DNA from: Spyradosoma sp004558035
GTDB taxonomy: Bacteria > Verrucomicrobiota > Verrucomicrobiia > Opitutales > UBA953
Direction of reading: 5' to 3'
Length of the DNA: 64,000 bases
Assembly: GCF_050314555.1 (NCBI RefSeq)
Contig: NZ_JBNPNH010000002.1
Location: forward strand, 1-64,000
Below the pieces are notes generated by a model, which was given only the letters and a program-made list of their open reading frames with translations, was not told the DNA's origin and searched no databases. The translations under genes and the position numbers were made by a program. This document shows positions 15,449 to 26,036 of the stretch, piece by piece (positions within the stretch are counted from its first letter, which is position 1; every line of letters begins with the position of its first letter).

Positions 15449-16495
15449 ATGAGTTCCAAAAGTCTTTTGCTCTGCGGGAACGAGGCGCTCGTGTACGGCG
15501 CGCTGCTCGCCGGCTGCGACGCGTATTTCGGCTACCCGATCACGCCCGCGGGAGAAATCATCGAATGCGCCGCGAAGAAGTTCCCCGAGCTCGGGCGCGT
15601 CTTCATTCAGGCGGAAAGCGAGATCGGCTCCATCAACATGGTGATGGGCGCCGCCGCCGCCGGCCAGCGCGCGATGACGGCGAGCAGCGGGCTCGGCATC
15701 AGCCTCATGCAGGAGGCGATGTCCTACCTCGCGGGCATGGAGCTGCCCTGCGTCGTGGCGGACGTCACGCGCAGCGGTCCCGGCATCGGCAACATCAGCG
15801 TCGAGCAGAGCGACTATTTCCAGATCGTCAAGGGCGGCGGACACGGCGGCTACCGCTGCCCGGTGTTCGCTCCCGCGAGCGCGCAGGAAATGTGCGACAT
15901 GGCGTTCCGCGCCTTCGACATGGCGGAAAAATACCGCACGCCCGTCTATATTCTCACCGACGGCATGATCGGGCAGATGATGGAATCCGTCACGCTGCCG
16001 GAGCCGCTCGACAAGCCCGCTCCCGCGCCCTACACGCTCGCGCCCGGGAACGCGCGCACCAATCATTTCACTTCGATCTATCTCGAACCCGCCGAGATGG
16101 AAAAGAAGAACGAGGCGCTCCTCGCGAAATACCGCGAGATGGAGGCGCACGACCAGGACGCGGAAAACTGGAAGACCGACGACGCCGAAATCGTGCTCGT
16201 CGCCTACGGCATCATGTCGCGGCTCGCGAAAAACGCGGTGGACGAACTGCGCCGCACGGGCATCAAGGCGGGCCTCGTGCGCCCGAAACTGCTTTTCCCG
16301 TTCCCGAAGGACGCGCTGAACGCGCTCGTTCCCGCGGCGAAGAAATTCGTCGCCGTCGAGCTCAGCGGCGGACAGATGATCGAGGACGTGAAGCTCGCGA
16401 TCGAGTGCCGCCGCCCCGTGGAGCTGATTCACCGCGTCGGCGGAAAACTCATTTCCGTCGAGGAGCTCGTCGCCGGCGTCAAGGCGCTCGCCTGA
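15449..16495 (+). CDS. vorB: 2-oxoacid:ferredoxin oxidoreductase alpha subunit (VorB-like)
   Basis: A 348-residue alpha subunit of a 2-oxoisovalerate or 2-oxoglutarate:ferredoxin oxidoreductase. It shows FGYPITPAGEIIE, ESEIGSINMVMGAAAAGQRA and TASSGLGISLMQEAMSYLAG, which form the pyrimidine-binding domain, and DVTRSGPGIGNISVEQSDYF. The enzyme oxidatively decarboxylates branched-chain 2-oxoacids (VOR) or 2-oxoglutarate (KOR) to acyl-CoA, reducing ferredoxin. The small size and gene order favour VorB, but the substrate is not certain. The following GNAT gene separates it from the catalytic beta subunit. Confidence 0.9.
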   Translation: MSSKSLLLCGNEALVYGALLAGCDAYFGYPITPAGEIIECAAKKFPELGRVFIQAESEIGSINMVMGAAAAGQRAMTASSGLGISLMQEAMSYLAGMELPCVVADVTRSGPGIGNISVEQSDYFQIVKGGGHGGYRCPVFAPASAQEMCDMAFRAFDMAEKYRTPVYILTDGMIGQMMESVTLPEPLDKPAPAPYTLAPGNARTNHFTSIYLEPAEMEKKNEALLAKYREMEAHDQDAENWKTDDAEIVLVAYGIMSRLAKNAVDELRRTGIKAGLVRPKLLFPFPKDALNALVPAAKKFVAVELSGGQMIEDVKLAIECRRPVELIHRVGGKLISVEELVAGVKALA

Positions 16496-16501
16496 AAAAA
16501 A

Positions 16502-17050
16502 ATGCCTTCCCGCACGCGCACATTCGTCGAAACGCCCCGCCTTCGCCTGCGCGACTGGCGCGAGGACGATTTCCCCGCGTTCGCCGCGATGAACGCGGAC
16601 GCGCGCGTCATGGAATTTTTTCTCGAAACGAAGACGGAGGCGCAGTCCCGCGAGTTTTTCGACGCGATCCGCGGCGAGCTCGCGCGCGACGGCTTCGGGC
16701 TCTTCGCCGCGGAACGCAAGGCCGACGGCGCCCTGATCGGCTTCGTCGGCCTGCGCCGGTGCCCGTTCGAGACGGATTTCGCGCCGTGCACGGAAATCGC
16801 GTGGCGCCTGCGCGCGGAATTCTGGGGCGCGGGCTTCGCGACGGAAGCCGCGAAGGCCTGCCTGAGCTTCGGCTTCGACGCCTGCGGACTCGACGAAATC
16901 TTCGCCTTCACCGCGCTCCCGAACGCGCGTTCCCGCCGCGTCATGGAAAAGGCGGGAATGCGCTTCGTCAGAGAGTTCGACCACCCCGCCGTTCCGCGGG
17001 AACACCCGCTCGCGCGCCACGCGCTCTACCGTACGAAGCGCGCCGCCTGA
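16502..17050 (+). CDS. GNAT family N-acetyltransferase (RimJ/RimL type)
   Basis: A 182-residue GCN5-related acetyltransferase. It has the RimJ/RimL-type start ETPRLRLRDWREDDFPAFAA, the central EIAWRLRAEFWGAGFATEAA acetyl-CoA pocket, and the C-terminal NARSRRVMEKAGMRF. Members acetylate ribosomal protein N-termini or small molecules; the target here is unknown. It lies between vorB (6-bp gap) and the fused beta-gamma subunit gene (33-bp gap) on the same strand, an odd insertion into an otherwise standard subunit operon. It may have been inserted recently or be used to modify a product of the operon. Confidence 0.88.
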   Translation: MPSRTRTFVETPRLRLRDWREDDFPAFAAMNADARVMEFFLETKTEAQSREFFDAIRGELARDGFGLFAAERKADGALIGFVGLRRCPFETDFAPCTEIAWRLRAEFWGAGFATEAAKACLSFGFDACGLDEIFAFTALPNARSRRVMEKAGMRFVREFDHPAVPREHPLARHALYRTKRAA

Positions 17051-17083
17051 TTCTTTTTTTTCACCTTTCAAAAAAATCCGCTC

Positions 17084-18568
17084 ATGAAAAATTTCCGCAT
17101 CATCAAAGACCGCCCGGCGGGCTTCTTCGCCGAGTTCGACAAGCGCCCGAAGACGCTCCGGCACAACATGCACTACTGCCCGGGCTGCGGCCACGGCGTG
17201 CTTCACAAGATCGTCGCCGAGGCGATCGCCGAGTTCGGCATCAAGGACCGCACGACGTTCATTTCGCCCGTCGGCTGCGCCGTGTTCGGCTACTATTACA
17301 TGGACTGCTTCGGCATCTCCACGCCGCACGGGCGCGCGCCCGCCGTCGCGACCGGGCTTTCCCGCGCGCACAAGGACGGCGTCGTCATCTCCTACCAGGG
17401 CGACGGCGACCTCGCGGCGATCGGCTTCAACGAGTTCATCCACACCGTGAACCGCGGCGAAAACATCTGCTACATCTTCGTGAACAACGCGATCTACGGC
17501 ATGACGGGCGGGCAGATGGCGCCGACGACGCTCGTCGGCCAGCGCACTTCGACCACGCCGAACGGGCGCGACGCCGTCGAGGACGGCATCCCGTTCCGCA
17601 TCGCCGAAATCGTCGCCTCGCAGCCCAACCCCGTGTACGTCGAACGCGTTTCGCTCGGCGCGCCGAAGGAGATCATGAAGGCGCGCGCGGCGATCCGCAA
17701 AGCGATAAAGAACACGATGGAGCGCAAGGGGCTTTCGTTCGTCGAAGTGCTCTCGCCCTGCCCGATCGGACTGAAGAAGGACGCCGCCGGAATCACGAAA
17801 TTCCTCGACGAGGAGATGACGAAGATTTTCCCGCTCGGAAAATTCAAGGACGTCGCCGCCGAGCGCGCGCCCGTCGAGCACCGCGTTCCCGTGTACGACA
17901 AGGACAAGGTGCGCGCCGCGCTCTTCCCGCAGGCGGACGACATTTCACAGAGCTCGCTGCGCGCGGACTTCCGCAACACCTCGCCGATCTTCGACAAGGA
18001 GCGCCGCATCAAGGTCGCCGGCTCCGGCGGCCAGGGCGTGCTCTCGCTCGCCTACATCATCGCGCACATGGGGCGGCTGCGGAACTTCAACGTCACCTAC
18101 CTGCCGACCTACGGACCGGAAATGCGCGGCGGCACGGCGGACTGCTCCGTCGTCGCCTCGCGCCGCGAAATCGCCTCGCCCGTCGTGGACAGCAACGCGA
18201 ACATGCTCGTCGCCCTCAATCAGCCTTCGCTCGACAAATACCTGCCGCAGCTGAAGCCGACGGGCATCATCGTGTACGATTCGTCGAGCATCACGCTCCC
18301 GCCGATCGGCAGGACGCAGGTCGCCTACGGCGTTCCCGCCGCGCAGGTCGCGGTGGAGCTCGGCAGCACGCGCTACGGCAATTCCCTGATTCTCGGCGCG
18401 ATCGCGCGCATGATGGAAGAGCTCTTCCTCACGCCGGAAGACGCGGCGGACTTCTCCGCGGTCGTCGAAGCCGCGATTCGCGAATGCTTCGCCGACAAAC
18501 CGAAGATCATCCCGCCGAACCTCGAGGCCTTCCGCCTCGGCAAGGAAAAATCCTTCCGCGCGAAATAA
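17084..18568 (+). CDS. fused beta-gamma subunit of 2-oxoacid:ferredoxin oxidoreductase
   Basis: A 494-residue fusion. The N-terminal part (about 1-275) is the TPP-binding beta subunit, with CPGCGHG, SPVGCAVFGYYYMD, the diphosphate-binding GDGDLAAIGFNEF and NNAIYGMTGGQMAPTT. The C-terminal part (about 310-494) is the gamma domain, with VAGSGGQGVLSLAYIIA and TYGPEMRGGTADCSVV. In many bacteria these are separate genes. With VorB and the ferredoxin it would form the complete four-function enzyme. A terminator built from the iterated word follows directly. Confidence 0.92.
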   Translation: MKNFRIIKDRPAGFFAEFDKRPKTLRHNMHYCPGCGHGVLHKIVAEAIAEFGIKDRTTFISPVGCAVFGYYYMDCFGISTPHGRAPAVATGLSRAHKDGVVISYQGDGDLAAIGFNEFIHTVNRGENICYIFVNNAIYGMTGGQMAPTTLVGQRTSTTPNGRDAVEDGIPFRIAEIVASQPNPVYVERVSLGAPKEIMKARAAIRKAIKNTMERKGLSFVEVLSPCPIGLKKDAAGITKFLDEEMTKIFPLGKFKDVAAERAPVEHRVPVYDKDKVRAALFPQADDISQSSLRADFRNTSPIFDKERRIKVAGSGGQGVLSLAYIIAHMGRLRNFNVTYLPTYGPEMRGGTADCSVVASRREIASPVVDSNANMLVALNQPSLDKYLPQLKPTGIIVYDSSSITLPPIGRTQVAYGVPAAQVAVELGSTRYGNSLILGAIARMMEELFLTPEDAADFSAVVEAAIRECFADKPKIIPPNLEAFRLGKEKSFRAK

Positions 18569-18571
18569 AGG

Positions 18572-18610
18572 AAAAGCGTTCCCGCCTCCTCCCGCGGGAA
18601 CGCTTTTTTT
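18572..18610 (+). terminator. intrinsic terminator of the oxidoreductase operon
   Basis: GCGTTCCCGC (18576-18585) pairs with GCGGGAACGC (18594-18603) around an 8-nt loop, followed by T7. It lies just beyond the end of convergent kamA. Confidence 0.88.
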
Positions 18611-18626
18611 GCAGTCTTTCGCGCAC

Positions 18627-19751
18627 TCAGTAGAAATACGTTTCGCCGCGGAAATTGCGCAGGCGTGCGCGGCCCGCGTCGTCGAAGGATTCGACGTAGT
18701 CCGGATTCACGGGAATCTTCCCGCCGCCGCCCGGCGCGTCGACGACGAACTGCGGCACGGCGAGCCCGCTCGTCCACCCGCGCAGCGAGCGGATCAGCTC
18801 CGCGCCTTCGCGCACGGGCACGCGCCAATGCGCGCTTCCGCGGATCTTGTCGCACGCGTAAAGGTAGTACGGCCGCACGCGCACGCGCAGCAGCCGATGC
18901 ACGAGCGCGCGCAGCGTTCCCGCGTCGTCGTTCACGCCGCGCAGGAGCACCGTCTGGGCGCCGAGCACGACGCCCGCGAGCGCGAGCCGTTCCAGCGCCT
19001 CTTCGGTCGCGCGCGAAATTTCGCGCGGGTGGTTCACGTGGACGTTCATCCAGAGCACGCCGCTTTTTCGGAAAATTCCGCACAGCTCCGGCGTGACGCG
19101 CTGCGGCAGAAACACGGGAACGCGCGTGCCGACGCGCACGATCTCCACATGCGGAATCGCGCGGACGCGCGCGAGCAGCTCGGCGATCTTCGCGTCGGAG
19201 AGCAGCAGCGCGTCCCCGCCGGAAATCAGCACGTCGCGGATTTCCGCGTGCGCGGCGACGTAGCGCAGCGCCTCGTCCAACCGCGGATGGAAATCGTAGC
19301 CCGTCGCCCCGGAGACGAGGCGGGAACGCGTGCAGAAGCGGCAGTAGCAGGCGCAGCGGTCCGTCGCCAAAAGCAGCACGCGGTCGGGATAGCGGTGCAC
19401 GAGTCCGGGCACGGGCGAATGCGTCTCTTCGCCGATCGGGTCGTCGGATTCGTCGTCGGCGAGGAGCGCCTCGCACGCGTCGGGCACGATCTGCCGGCGC
19501 AGGGGATCCGCGGGATCGGCGCCGTCGATCAGGCTCAGAAAATGCGGCGTCGCGGCGAACGCGAGTCTGCCGCGCGCGGCGTCGAATCCACGCCGTTCCG
19601 AGTCCGAAAGCGGGAAAATCCGCGCGAGAGCCTCCGCCGTCTCGACGCGGGAACGCAGCTGCCAGCGCCAGTCGTTCCAGTCCGCCTCGGGCACGTCGCG
19701 CCACGCCGAGCCGCGCTCGGCGTACGCCGCTTCGGAAAATCCGGAGTTCAT
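18627..19751 (-). CDS. kamA: KamA family radical SAM lysine 2,3-aminomutase
   Basis: A 374-residue radical SAM protein. The N-terminus DWNDWRWQLRSRV is typical of lysine 2,3-aminomutases. The iron-sulfur motif is in CACYCRFCTRSR, where the CxxxCxxC Cys residues bind the SAM cluster. Other blocks are DVLISGGDALLL, the PLP region FRKSGVLWMNVHVNHP, and the C-terminal PQFVVDAPGGGGKIPVNPDY. The enzyme isomerises L-lysine to beta-lysine, used in lysine fermentation or in osmolyte synthesis. EpmB, which modifies EF-P, is a shorter homologue; the WNDWRWQ start and the length argue for KamA. It ends 16 bp from the terminator of the opposing operon. Confidence 0.85.
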   Translation of the reverse strand: MNSGFSEAAYAERGSAWRDVPEADWNDWRWQLRSRVETAEALARIFPLSDSERRGFDAARGRLAFAATPHFLSLIDGADPADPLRRQIVPDACEALLADDESDDPIGEETHSPVPGLVHRYPDRVLLLATDRCACYCRFCTRSRLVSGATGYDFHPRLDEALRYVAAHAEIRDVLISGGDALLLSDAKIAELLARVRAIPHVEIVRVGTRVPVFLPQRVTPELCGIFRKSGVLWMNVHVNHPREISRATEEALERLALAGVVLGAQTVLLRGVNDDAGTLRALVHRLLRVRVRPYYLYACDKIRGSAHWRVPVREGAELIRSLRGWTSGLAVPQFVVDAPGGGGKIPVNPDYVESFDDAGRARLRNFRGETYFY

Positions 19752-19785
19752 CGCCGACTCCCTTCTCCGCGCCGCCGGGCGGCGC

Positions 19786-20445
19786 TCAGCCCTGACAAAG
19801 GCGGATGAACGCCGGCTTGTCCGCCGCCTTGAAGAACGCCGTTCCCGCGACCAGCGTGTCCGCGCCCGCCGCGAGGCAGAGCGGCGCCGTGCGCGCGTCC
19901 ACGCCGCCGTCCACTTCGATGCGGAAATCCAGCCCGCGTGCGTCGCGTTCCCGCGCCAGCGTCTCGATTTTCGGCAGCACGGATTCGATGAAGGACTGCC
20001 CGCCGAAGCCCGGGAAGACGGACATCACGAGCACGAGATCGACCGCGTCGAGAAACGGCAGCACGCGCTCGACGGGCGTGTCCGGATTCAGCGAAATTCC
20101 CGCCTGCGCGCCGAGCTCGCGGATGCGCCGCAACGTTCCCGCGACGTCGTATTCCGGCTCCACGTGAATCGTGACGAGCTGCGATCCCGCCTCGACGAAT
20201 TTTTCGACGTATTTGTCCGGACGCAGCAGCATCAGGTGCGTGTCGAAGAAAAGCGAGGCGTCGCGCCGGCGGAGGTCGCGGACGACCTGCGGCCCGAACG
20301 AAAGATTCGGCACGAAGTTGCCGTCCATGATGTCGAGATGCACCCATTCGAGCCCGTTGGCGACGACGACGGCGAGCCCTTCGGCGAGGGCGGAATGATC
20401 CGCCGCCAGAATCGACGGCGAGAGAATTTTTTTGTGCGCGCTCAT
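19786..20445 (-). CDS. rpe: ribulose-phosphate 3-epimerase
   Basis: Rpe interconverts ribulose 5-phosphate and xylulose 5-phosphate in the pentose phosphate pathway. The 219-residue TIM barrel has all family motifs: SPSILAADHSAL, VHLDIMDGNFVPNLSFGP with the metal-binding His and Asp, FDTHLMLLRPDKY, MSVFPGFGGQSF, and IEVDGGVDARTAPL with the catalytic Asp. It is in the same direction as kamA, with a 34-bp gap, and probably shares its transcript. Confidence 0.97.
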   Translation of the reverse strand: MSAHKKILSPSILAADHSALAEGLAVVVANGLEWVHLDIMDGNFVPNLSFGPQVVRDLRRRDASLFFDTHLMLLRPDKYVEKFVEAGSQLVTIHVEPEYDVAGTLRRIRELGAQAGISLNPDTPVERVLPFLDAVDLVLVMSVFPGFGGQSFIESVLPKIETLARERDARGLDFRIEVDGGVDARTAPLCLAAGADTLVAGTAFFKAADKPAFIRLCQG

Positions 20446-20510
20446 GAGAATTTCCGCAAGGTTCTACTCCTCGCCTCTTCGCCGCAAGAAAATTCCGCCT
20501 TCCGGCGCGC

Positions 20511-20550
20511 AAAAAAAGCGTTCCCGCGAACAATCCGCGGGAACGCTTTT
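20511..20550 (-). terminator. intrinsic terminator of carB
   Basis: On the minus strand CGCGGGAACGC and its inverse form an 11-bp stem (20518-20528 with 20536-20546) around a 7-nt loop, followed by T7 (A7 on the plus strand at 20511-20517). It lies 24 bp beyond the carB stop. Confidence 0.9.
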
Positions 20551-20573
20551 CTTTAAGCTTTAAGCCTTGAGCT

Positions 20574-20583
<10 letters not shown>
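20551..20583. repeat. AAGCTT-rich 3'-end element, copy A
   Basis: In carB direction this reads AAGCTTGAAGCTCAAGG followed by CTTAAAGCTTAAAG; it covers the carB stop and sits directly before its terminator. It is related to copies at 24987-25019, 55257-55290 and 48299-48333. Confidence 0.55.
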
Positions 20584-23795
<3,212 letters not shown>

Positions 23796-23838
23796 GATAA
23801 TTTTCTGAGTTTTGAGGGTGAAATTCCGCGGCGCGCGC

Positions 23839-23964
23839 TCAAGTCGCGAACGCCATAAAAAAGCTCAAACTTTCAAAAAAGTTTGAGCCGAAAATCGAAC
23901 GGCGGGCGCTTTCGTCGTCGGAAGCGTTCATGCTTTTTTTCATGCTGAGAGCCGTTTTCGCCAT
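23839..23964 (-). CDS. candidate 41-residue leader peptide of carB
   Basis: An ATG on the minus strand at 23964, 12 nt after the carB promoter's -10 box, opens a 41-codon frame that ends with TGA at 23839-23841. It reads MAKTALSMKKSMNASDDE and continues with three Phe-Phe pairs. The frame runs straight through the terminator hairpin at 23857-23888. Coupled translation of this peptide could control whether transcription reaches carB, as in pyrBI-type attenuation. There is no Shine-Dalgarno sequence, but that is normal here. It may simply be an open stretch in the leader; conservation has not been tested. Confidence 0.4.
   Translation of the reverse strand: MAKTALSMKKSMNASDDESARRSIFGSNFFESLSFFMAFAT
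23857..23888 (-). terminator. candidate attenuator hairpin in the carB leader
   Basis: On the minus strand GCTCAAACTTT pairs with AAAGTTTGAGC (plus 23863-23888) around a 4-nt loop, followed by T6 (A6 at 23857-23862). It lies between the carB promoter and the carB start, so it can attenuate carB. Confidence 0.7.
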
Positions 23965-23973
23965 AAAATTTCA

Positions 23974-24023
23974 CGGATTTAAGCGTTCCCGCGCCGTTTT
24001 GTCAACGGGAACGCGCAAATCCG
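23974..24023. other. large inverted repeat overlapping the carB promoter
   Basis: CGGATTT and GCGTTCCCG (23974-23991) pair with CGGGAACGC and AAATCCG (24006-24023), interrupted by a 2-nt bulge on each side. The -10 box of carB lies in the left arm and the -35 box in the loop. Confidence 0.65.
23977..24005 (-). promoter_or_regulatory. carB promoter
   Basis: On the minus strand TTGACA (24005-24000) and TTAAAT (23982-23977) are exactly 17 bp apart. The spacer contains CGGGAACG. The -35 box is a perfect consensus, making this the strongest promoter match in the window after the first one. Confidence 0.65.
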
Positions 24024-24062
24024 CGCCTTTTCGCGGGAAAAAGCCCGCGCGCGCGCCTTTTC

Positions 24063-24710
24063 TCAGCGATTTTCGCGGAGGTAGGCGACGAGGTCCTCGA
24101 TGGTGACGAGCGGGAAGCCGTGCTTCTTCGCGTAGTCGGCGACTTCGGGGAGGCGCGACATCGTGCCGTCGGGGTTCGTCAGCTCGCAGAGCACGCCGCA
24201 GGGCTTCAGGCCCGCGAGGCGCATCAGATCGACCGTCGCCTCGGTGTGGCCGGGGCGCTCGAGCACGCCGCCCGCGCGCGCGACGAGCGGGAACATGTGC
24301 CCCGGCGCGGCGAGATCGGCGCGGGTCGATTCGTCCGCAAGCACGACACGCACGGCTTCGAGGCGGTCGGCGGCGGAAACGCCGGTGGAGACGTTTTTCG
24401 CGGCGTCCACGGAAATCGTGAACGCCGTGCCGTAGCGGCTCGTGTTGTCCGGCACCATCATCGGCAGCTCGAGCGCGCGCGCCTTTTCGGCGGTGACGCA
24501 GATGCAGATGATGCCGCTGCAGTCGCGGATCTGCATGGCGACCTGCTCCGTCGTCAGCGTTTCCGCCGCGAAGATGAGGTCGCCTTCGTTCTCGCGGTCG
24601 GCGTCATCGGAGACGAGCACGCCCTTTCCGGAGCGGAGCGCCGCGAGCGCGTTTTCGACGCGGGAACGCGCGTCGCCGAACTGTTCCAAAAGACTGATTT
24701 CCGTTTTCAT
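24063..24710 (-). CDS. ribB: 3,4-dihydroxy-2-butanone-4-phosphate synthase
   Basis: RibB converts ribulose 5-phosphate to the four-carbon precursor of riboflavin. The 215-residue protein has the acidic DDADRENEGDLIFAAE loop, the TGVSAADRLEAVR block, the GHMFPLVARAGGVLERPGHT motif with catalytic His, and a conserved Glu near PCGVLCELTNPDG. It is a stand-alone RibB without a fused GTP cyclohydrolase II. An FMN riboswitch lies directly upstream, so flavin feedback control is very likely. Downstream is a weak GC hairpin before the carB promoter. Confidence 0.97.
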   Translation of the reverse strand: MKTEISLLEQFGDARSRVENALAALRSGKGVLVSDDADRENEGDLIFAAETLTTEQVAMQIRDCSGIICICVTAEKARALELPMMVPDNTSRYGTAFTISVDAAKNVSTGVSAADRLEAVRVVLADESTRADLAAPGHMFPLVARAGGVLERPGHTEATVDLMRLAGLKPCGVLCELTNPDGTMSRLPEVADYAKKHGFPLVTIEDLVAYLRENR

Positions 24711-24777
24711 GATGCAGGCAAAAAATGTTCAATCCTCGGAACGCGGGAACGCCGACGCGCGGACGCGTCGTTTCACA

Positions 24778-24917
24778 TCTCTTCCATCCGGACTTTACCG
24801 TCGGCTTCGGAATCTCACCGAATCTTGCCTTCGCGCGCGGGAACGCGTTCAGGCTCGCGGGCTTTTCGGCGCGGACGCCGAATCACCGCCGGTAGGGAAT
24901 CGCACCCTGCCCCGAGA
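24778..24917 (-). ncRNA. FMN riboswitch (RFN element) controlling ribB
   Basis: On the minus strand the conserved core is easy to see: GGGCAGGGTGCGATTCCC and CTACCGGCGGT near 24915-24885, the AGCCCGCGAGC junction near 24860, GATTCGGTGAGATTCCGAA near 24815, and GCCGACGGTAAAGTCCGGAT to 24785. The variable stem contains the iterated word (GCGTTCCCGCG). The aptamer ends about 70 nt before ribB. In many Gram-negatives it sequesters the start; the 24711-24777 stretch shows no T-rich terminator, so translational control is the better guess. Confidence 0.93.
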
Positions 24918-24953
24918 TTGGCGGAACATTTTGCCGCGGCGTTCCCGCAAGTC

Positions 24954-24990
24954 AAAAAAAAAGCGTTCCCGCGCGGGAACGCCTTTCTTT
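24954..24990 (-). terminator. intrinsic terminator of the nucleotidyltransferase gene
   Basis: GCGTTCCCGC followed directly by GCGGGAACGC (24963-24982) forms a 10-bp stem; on the minus strand it is followed by T9 (A9 at 24954-24962). Confidence 0.88.
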
Positions 24991-25019
24991 AAGCTTTAAG
25001 CCTTGAACGTTAAGCTTTC
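24987..25019. repeat. AAGCTT-rich 3'-end element, copy B
   Basis: CTTTAAGCTTTAAGCCTTGA followed by ACGTTAAGCTTTC lies between the stop codon at 25024 and the terminator. It differs from copy A at only a few positions. Confidence 0.55.
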
Positions 25020-25023
25020 TCTC

Positions 25024-25929
25024 TCACTTCGCCCAGAGGTTGGACGGATAGTCGCCGGCGGCGATGAGCTTGTTGATGTTCGCCTGAACGACGGGCTTGT
25101 CTTCCTTGTAGGTCACGCCGAACCACGCGCTGTCCGTACGGAGCACCTTCGCGGTCGCGTTGCCTTCCTTGATGAGCTGGCCGATCGTCATCGGGATGAA
25201 GCATTCGCTCTTGAGCTCAGTGCCGCGCGTCTTCATGAATTCGAGGAAGATGCGGTCGAGGTGGTCGAACAGCTTCGGCGTGCAGCCCCACATGTTCATG
25301 GAGACCGGCGTGTCGCCCGGAATGTCCTTCGTCGTGCCGTCTTCGTAGGTGTTGCGGCCGTTTTCGCCGACCTTGGCGATCTTCGTCATCTCTTCGATGT
25401 CGGTGAGGAAGCCTTCGGCGTTCGTGTTGCAGACGCCGCGCGCGACCGTGCCGTGCTCGGAGAGCGTGTTCTTCATCAGGAAGCCGACCATCGAGAACGC
25501 GCTCGAGTTCGGGTCGAGATCCTTCAGGTAGTTCGCGAGCACCTCGTAGGAATTTTTCCCGTAGAAGTCGTCCGCGTTGATGATGGCGAAGTTTTCCTTC
25601 ACGACGCCCTTGGCGCAGAGAATCGCGTGCGTCGTGCCCCAGGGCTTTTCGCGGCCCGCGGGAACGGAGAAGCCCGCCGGGAGCTTGTCGAGCGTCTGGA
25701 ACGCGTAATCGACGGGAACGGGGAGGTTCTTCTTCGCGATCATTTCCTTGAACGCTTCTTCGAAGTCCGGACGAATGATGAAGACGACCTTGCCGAAGCC
25801 GGCGCGAATCGCGTCAAAGACGGAATAGTCGAGAATCGTTTCTCCGGAGGGCCCCATGGGGTCCATCTGTTTGAGTCCGCCGTAGCGGCTGCCCATGCCT
25901 GCGGCAAGAACGAGGAGTGTAGGTTTCAT
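25024..25929 (-). CDS. sugar nucleotidyltransferase family protein (NDP-sugar pyrophosphorylase-like)
   Basis: This 301-residue protein begins TLLVLAAGMGSRYGGLKQMD, a nucleotidyltransferase signature with G-x-G-x-R-x-G for nucleotide binding, and continues GPSGETILDYSVFDA. A NADDFYG motif near residue 118 holds the acidic residue that coordinates metal. Such enzymes join a sugar phosphate to an NTP to give an NDP-sugar for cell-envelope glycans. Sequence alone does not show which sugar is used; it is not a typical GalU, which has a GLGTRFLPATK start. It stands alone, preceded by an A-rich leader without Shine-Dalgarno. Confidence 0.85.
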   Translation of the reverse strand: MKPTLLVLAAGMGSRYGGLKQMDPMGPSGETILDYSVFDAIRAGFGKVVFIIRPDFEEAFKEMIAKKNLPVPVDYAFQTLDKLPAGFSVPAGREKPWGTTHAILCAKGVVKENFAIINADDFYGKNSYEVLANYLKDLDPNSSAFSMVGFLMKNTLSEHGTVARGVCNTNAEGFLTDIEEMTKIAKVGENGRNTYEDGTTKDIPGDTPVSMNMWGCTPKLFDHLDRIFLEFMKTRGTELKSECFIPMTIGQLIKEGNATAKVLRTDSAWFGVTYKEDKPVVQANINKLIAAGDYPSNLWAK

Positions 25930-26036
25930 GATTTTTTTGATTTGGATTGGTGTAATTTCGGTTGTGAACGAAAGGGTAAATTCGTTTCGGAAATCTACGC
26001 CCGCGGCTCCCGCGCGTCAATGCGGAAAACGCGCGC

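Noticed and set aside
15565..18633. A 1022-residue open frame over the oxidoreductase genes
   Set aside because: Shadow frame with extreme Arg content; the genuine genes in the other frame have clear motifs.
18627..19751. EpmB (EF-P beta-lysylation) as the identity of the KamA-like gene
   Set aside because: EpmB is shorter and lacks the WNDWRWQ start; the length and the C-terminal VDAPGGGGKIPV block fit lysine 2,3-aminomutase.
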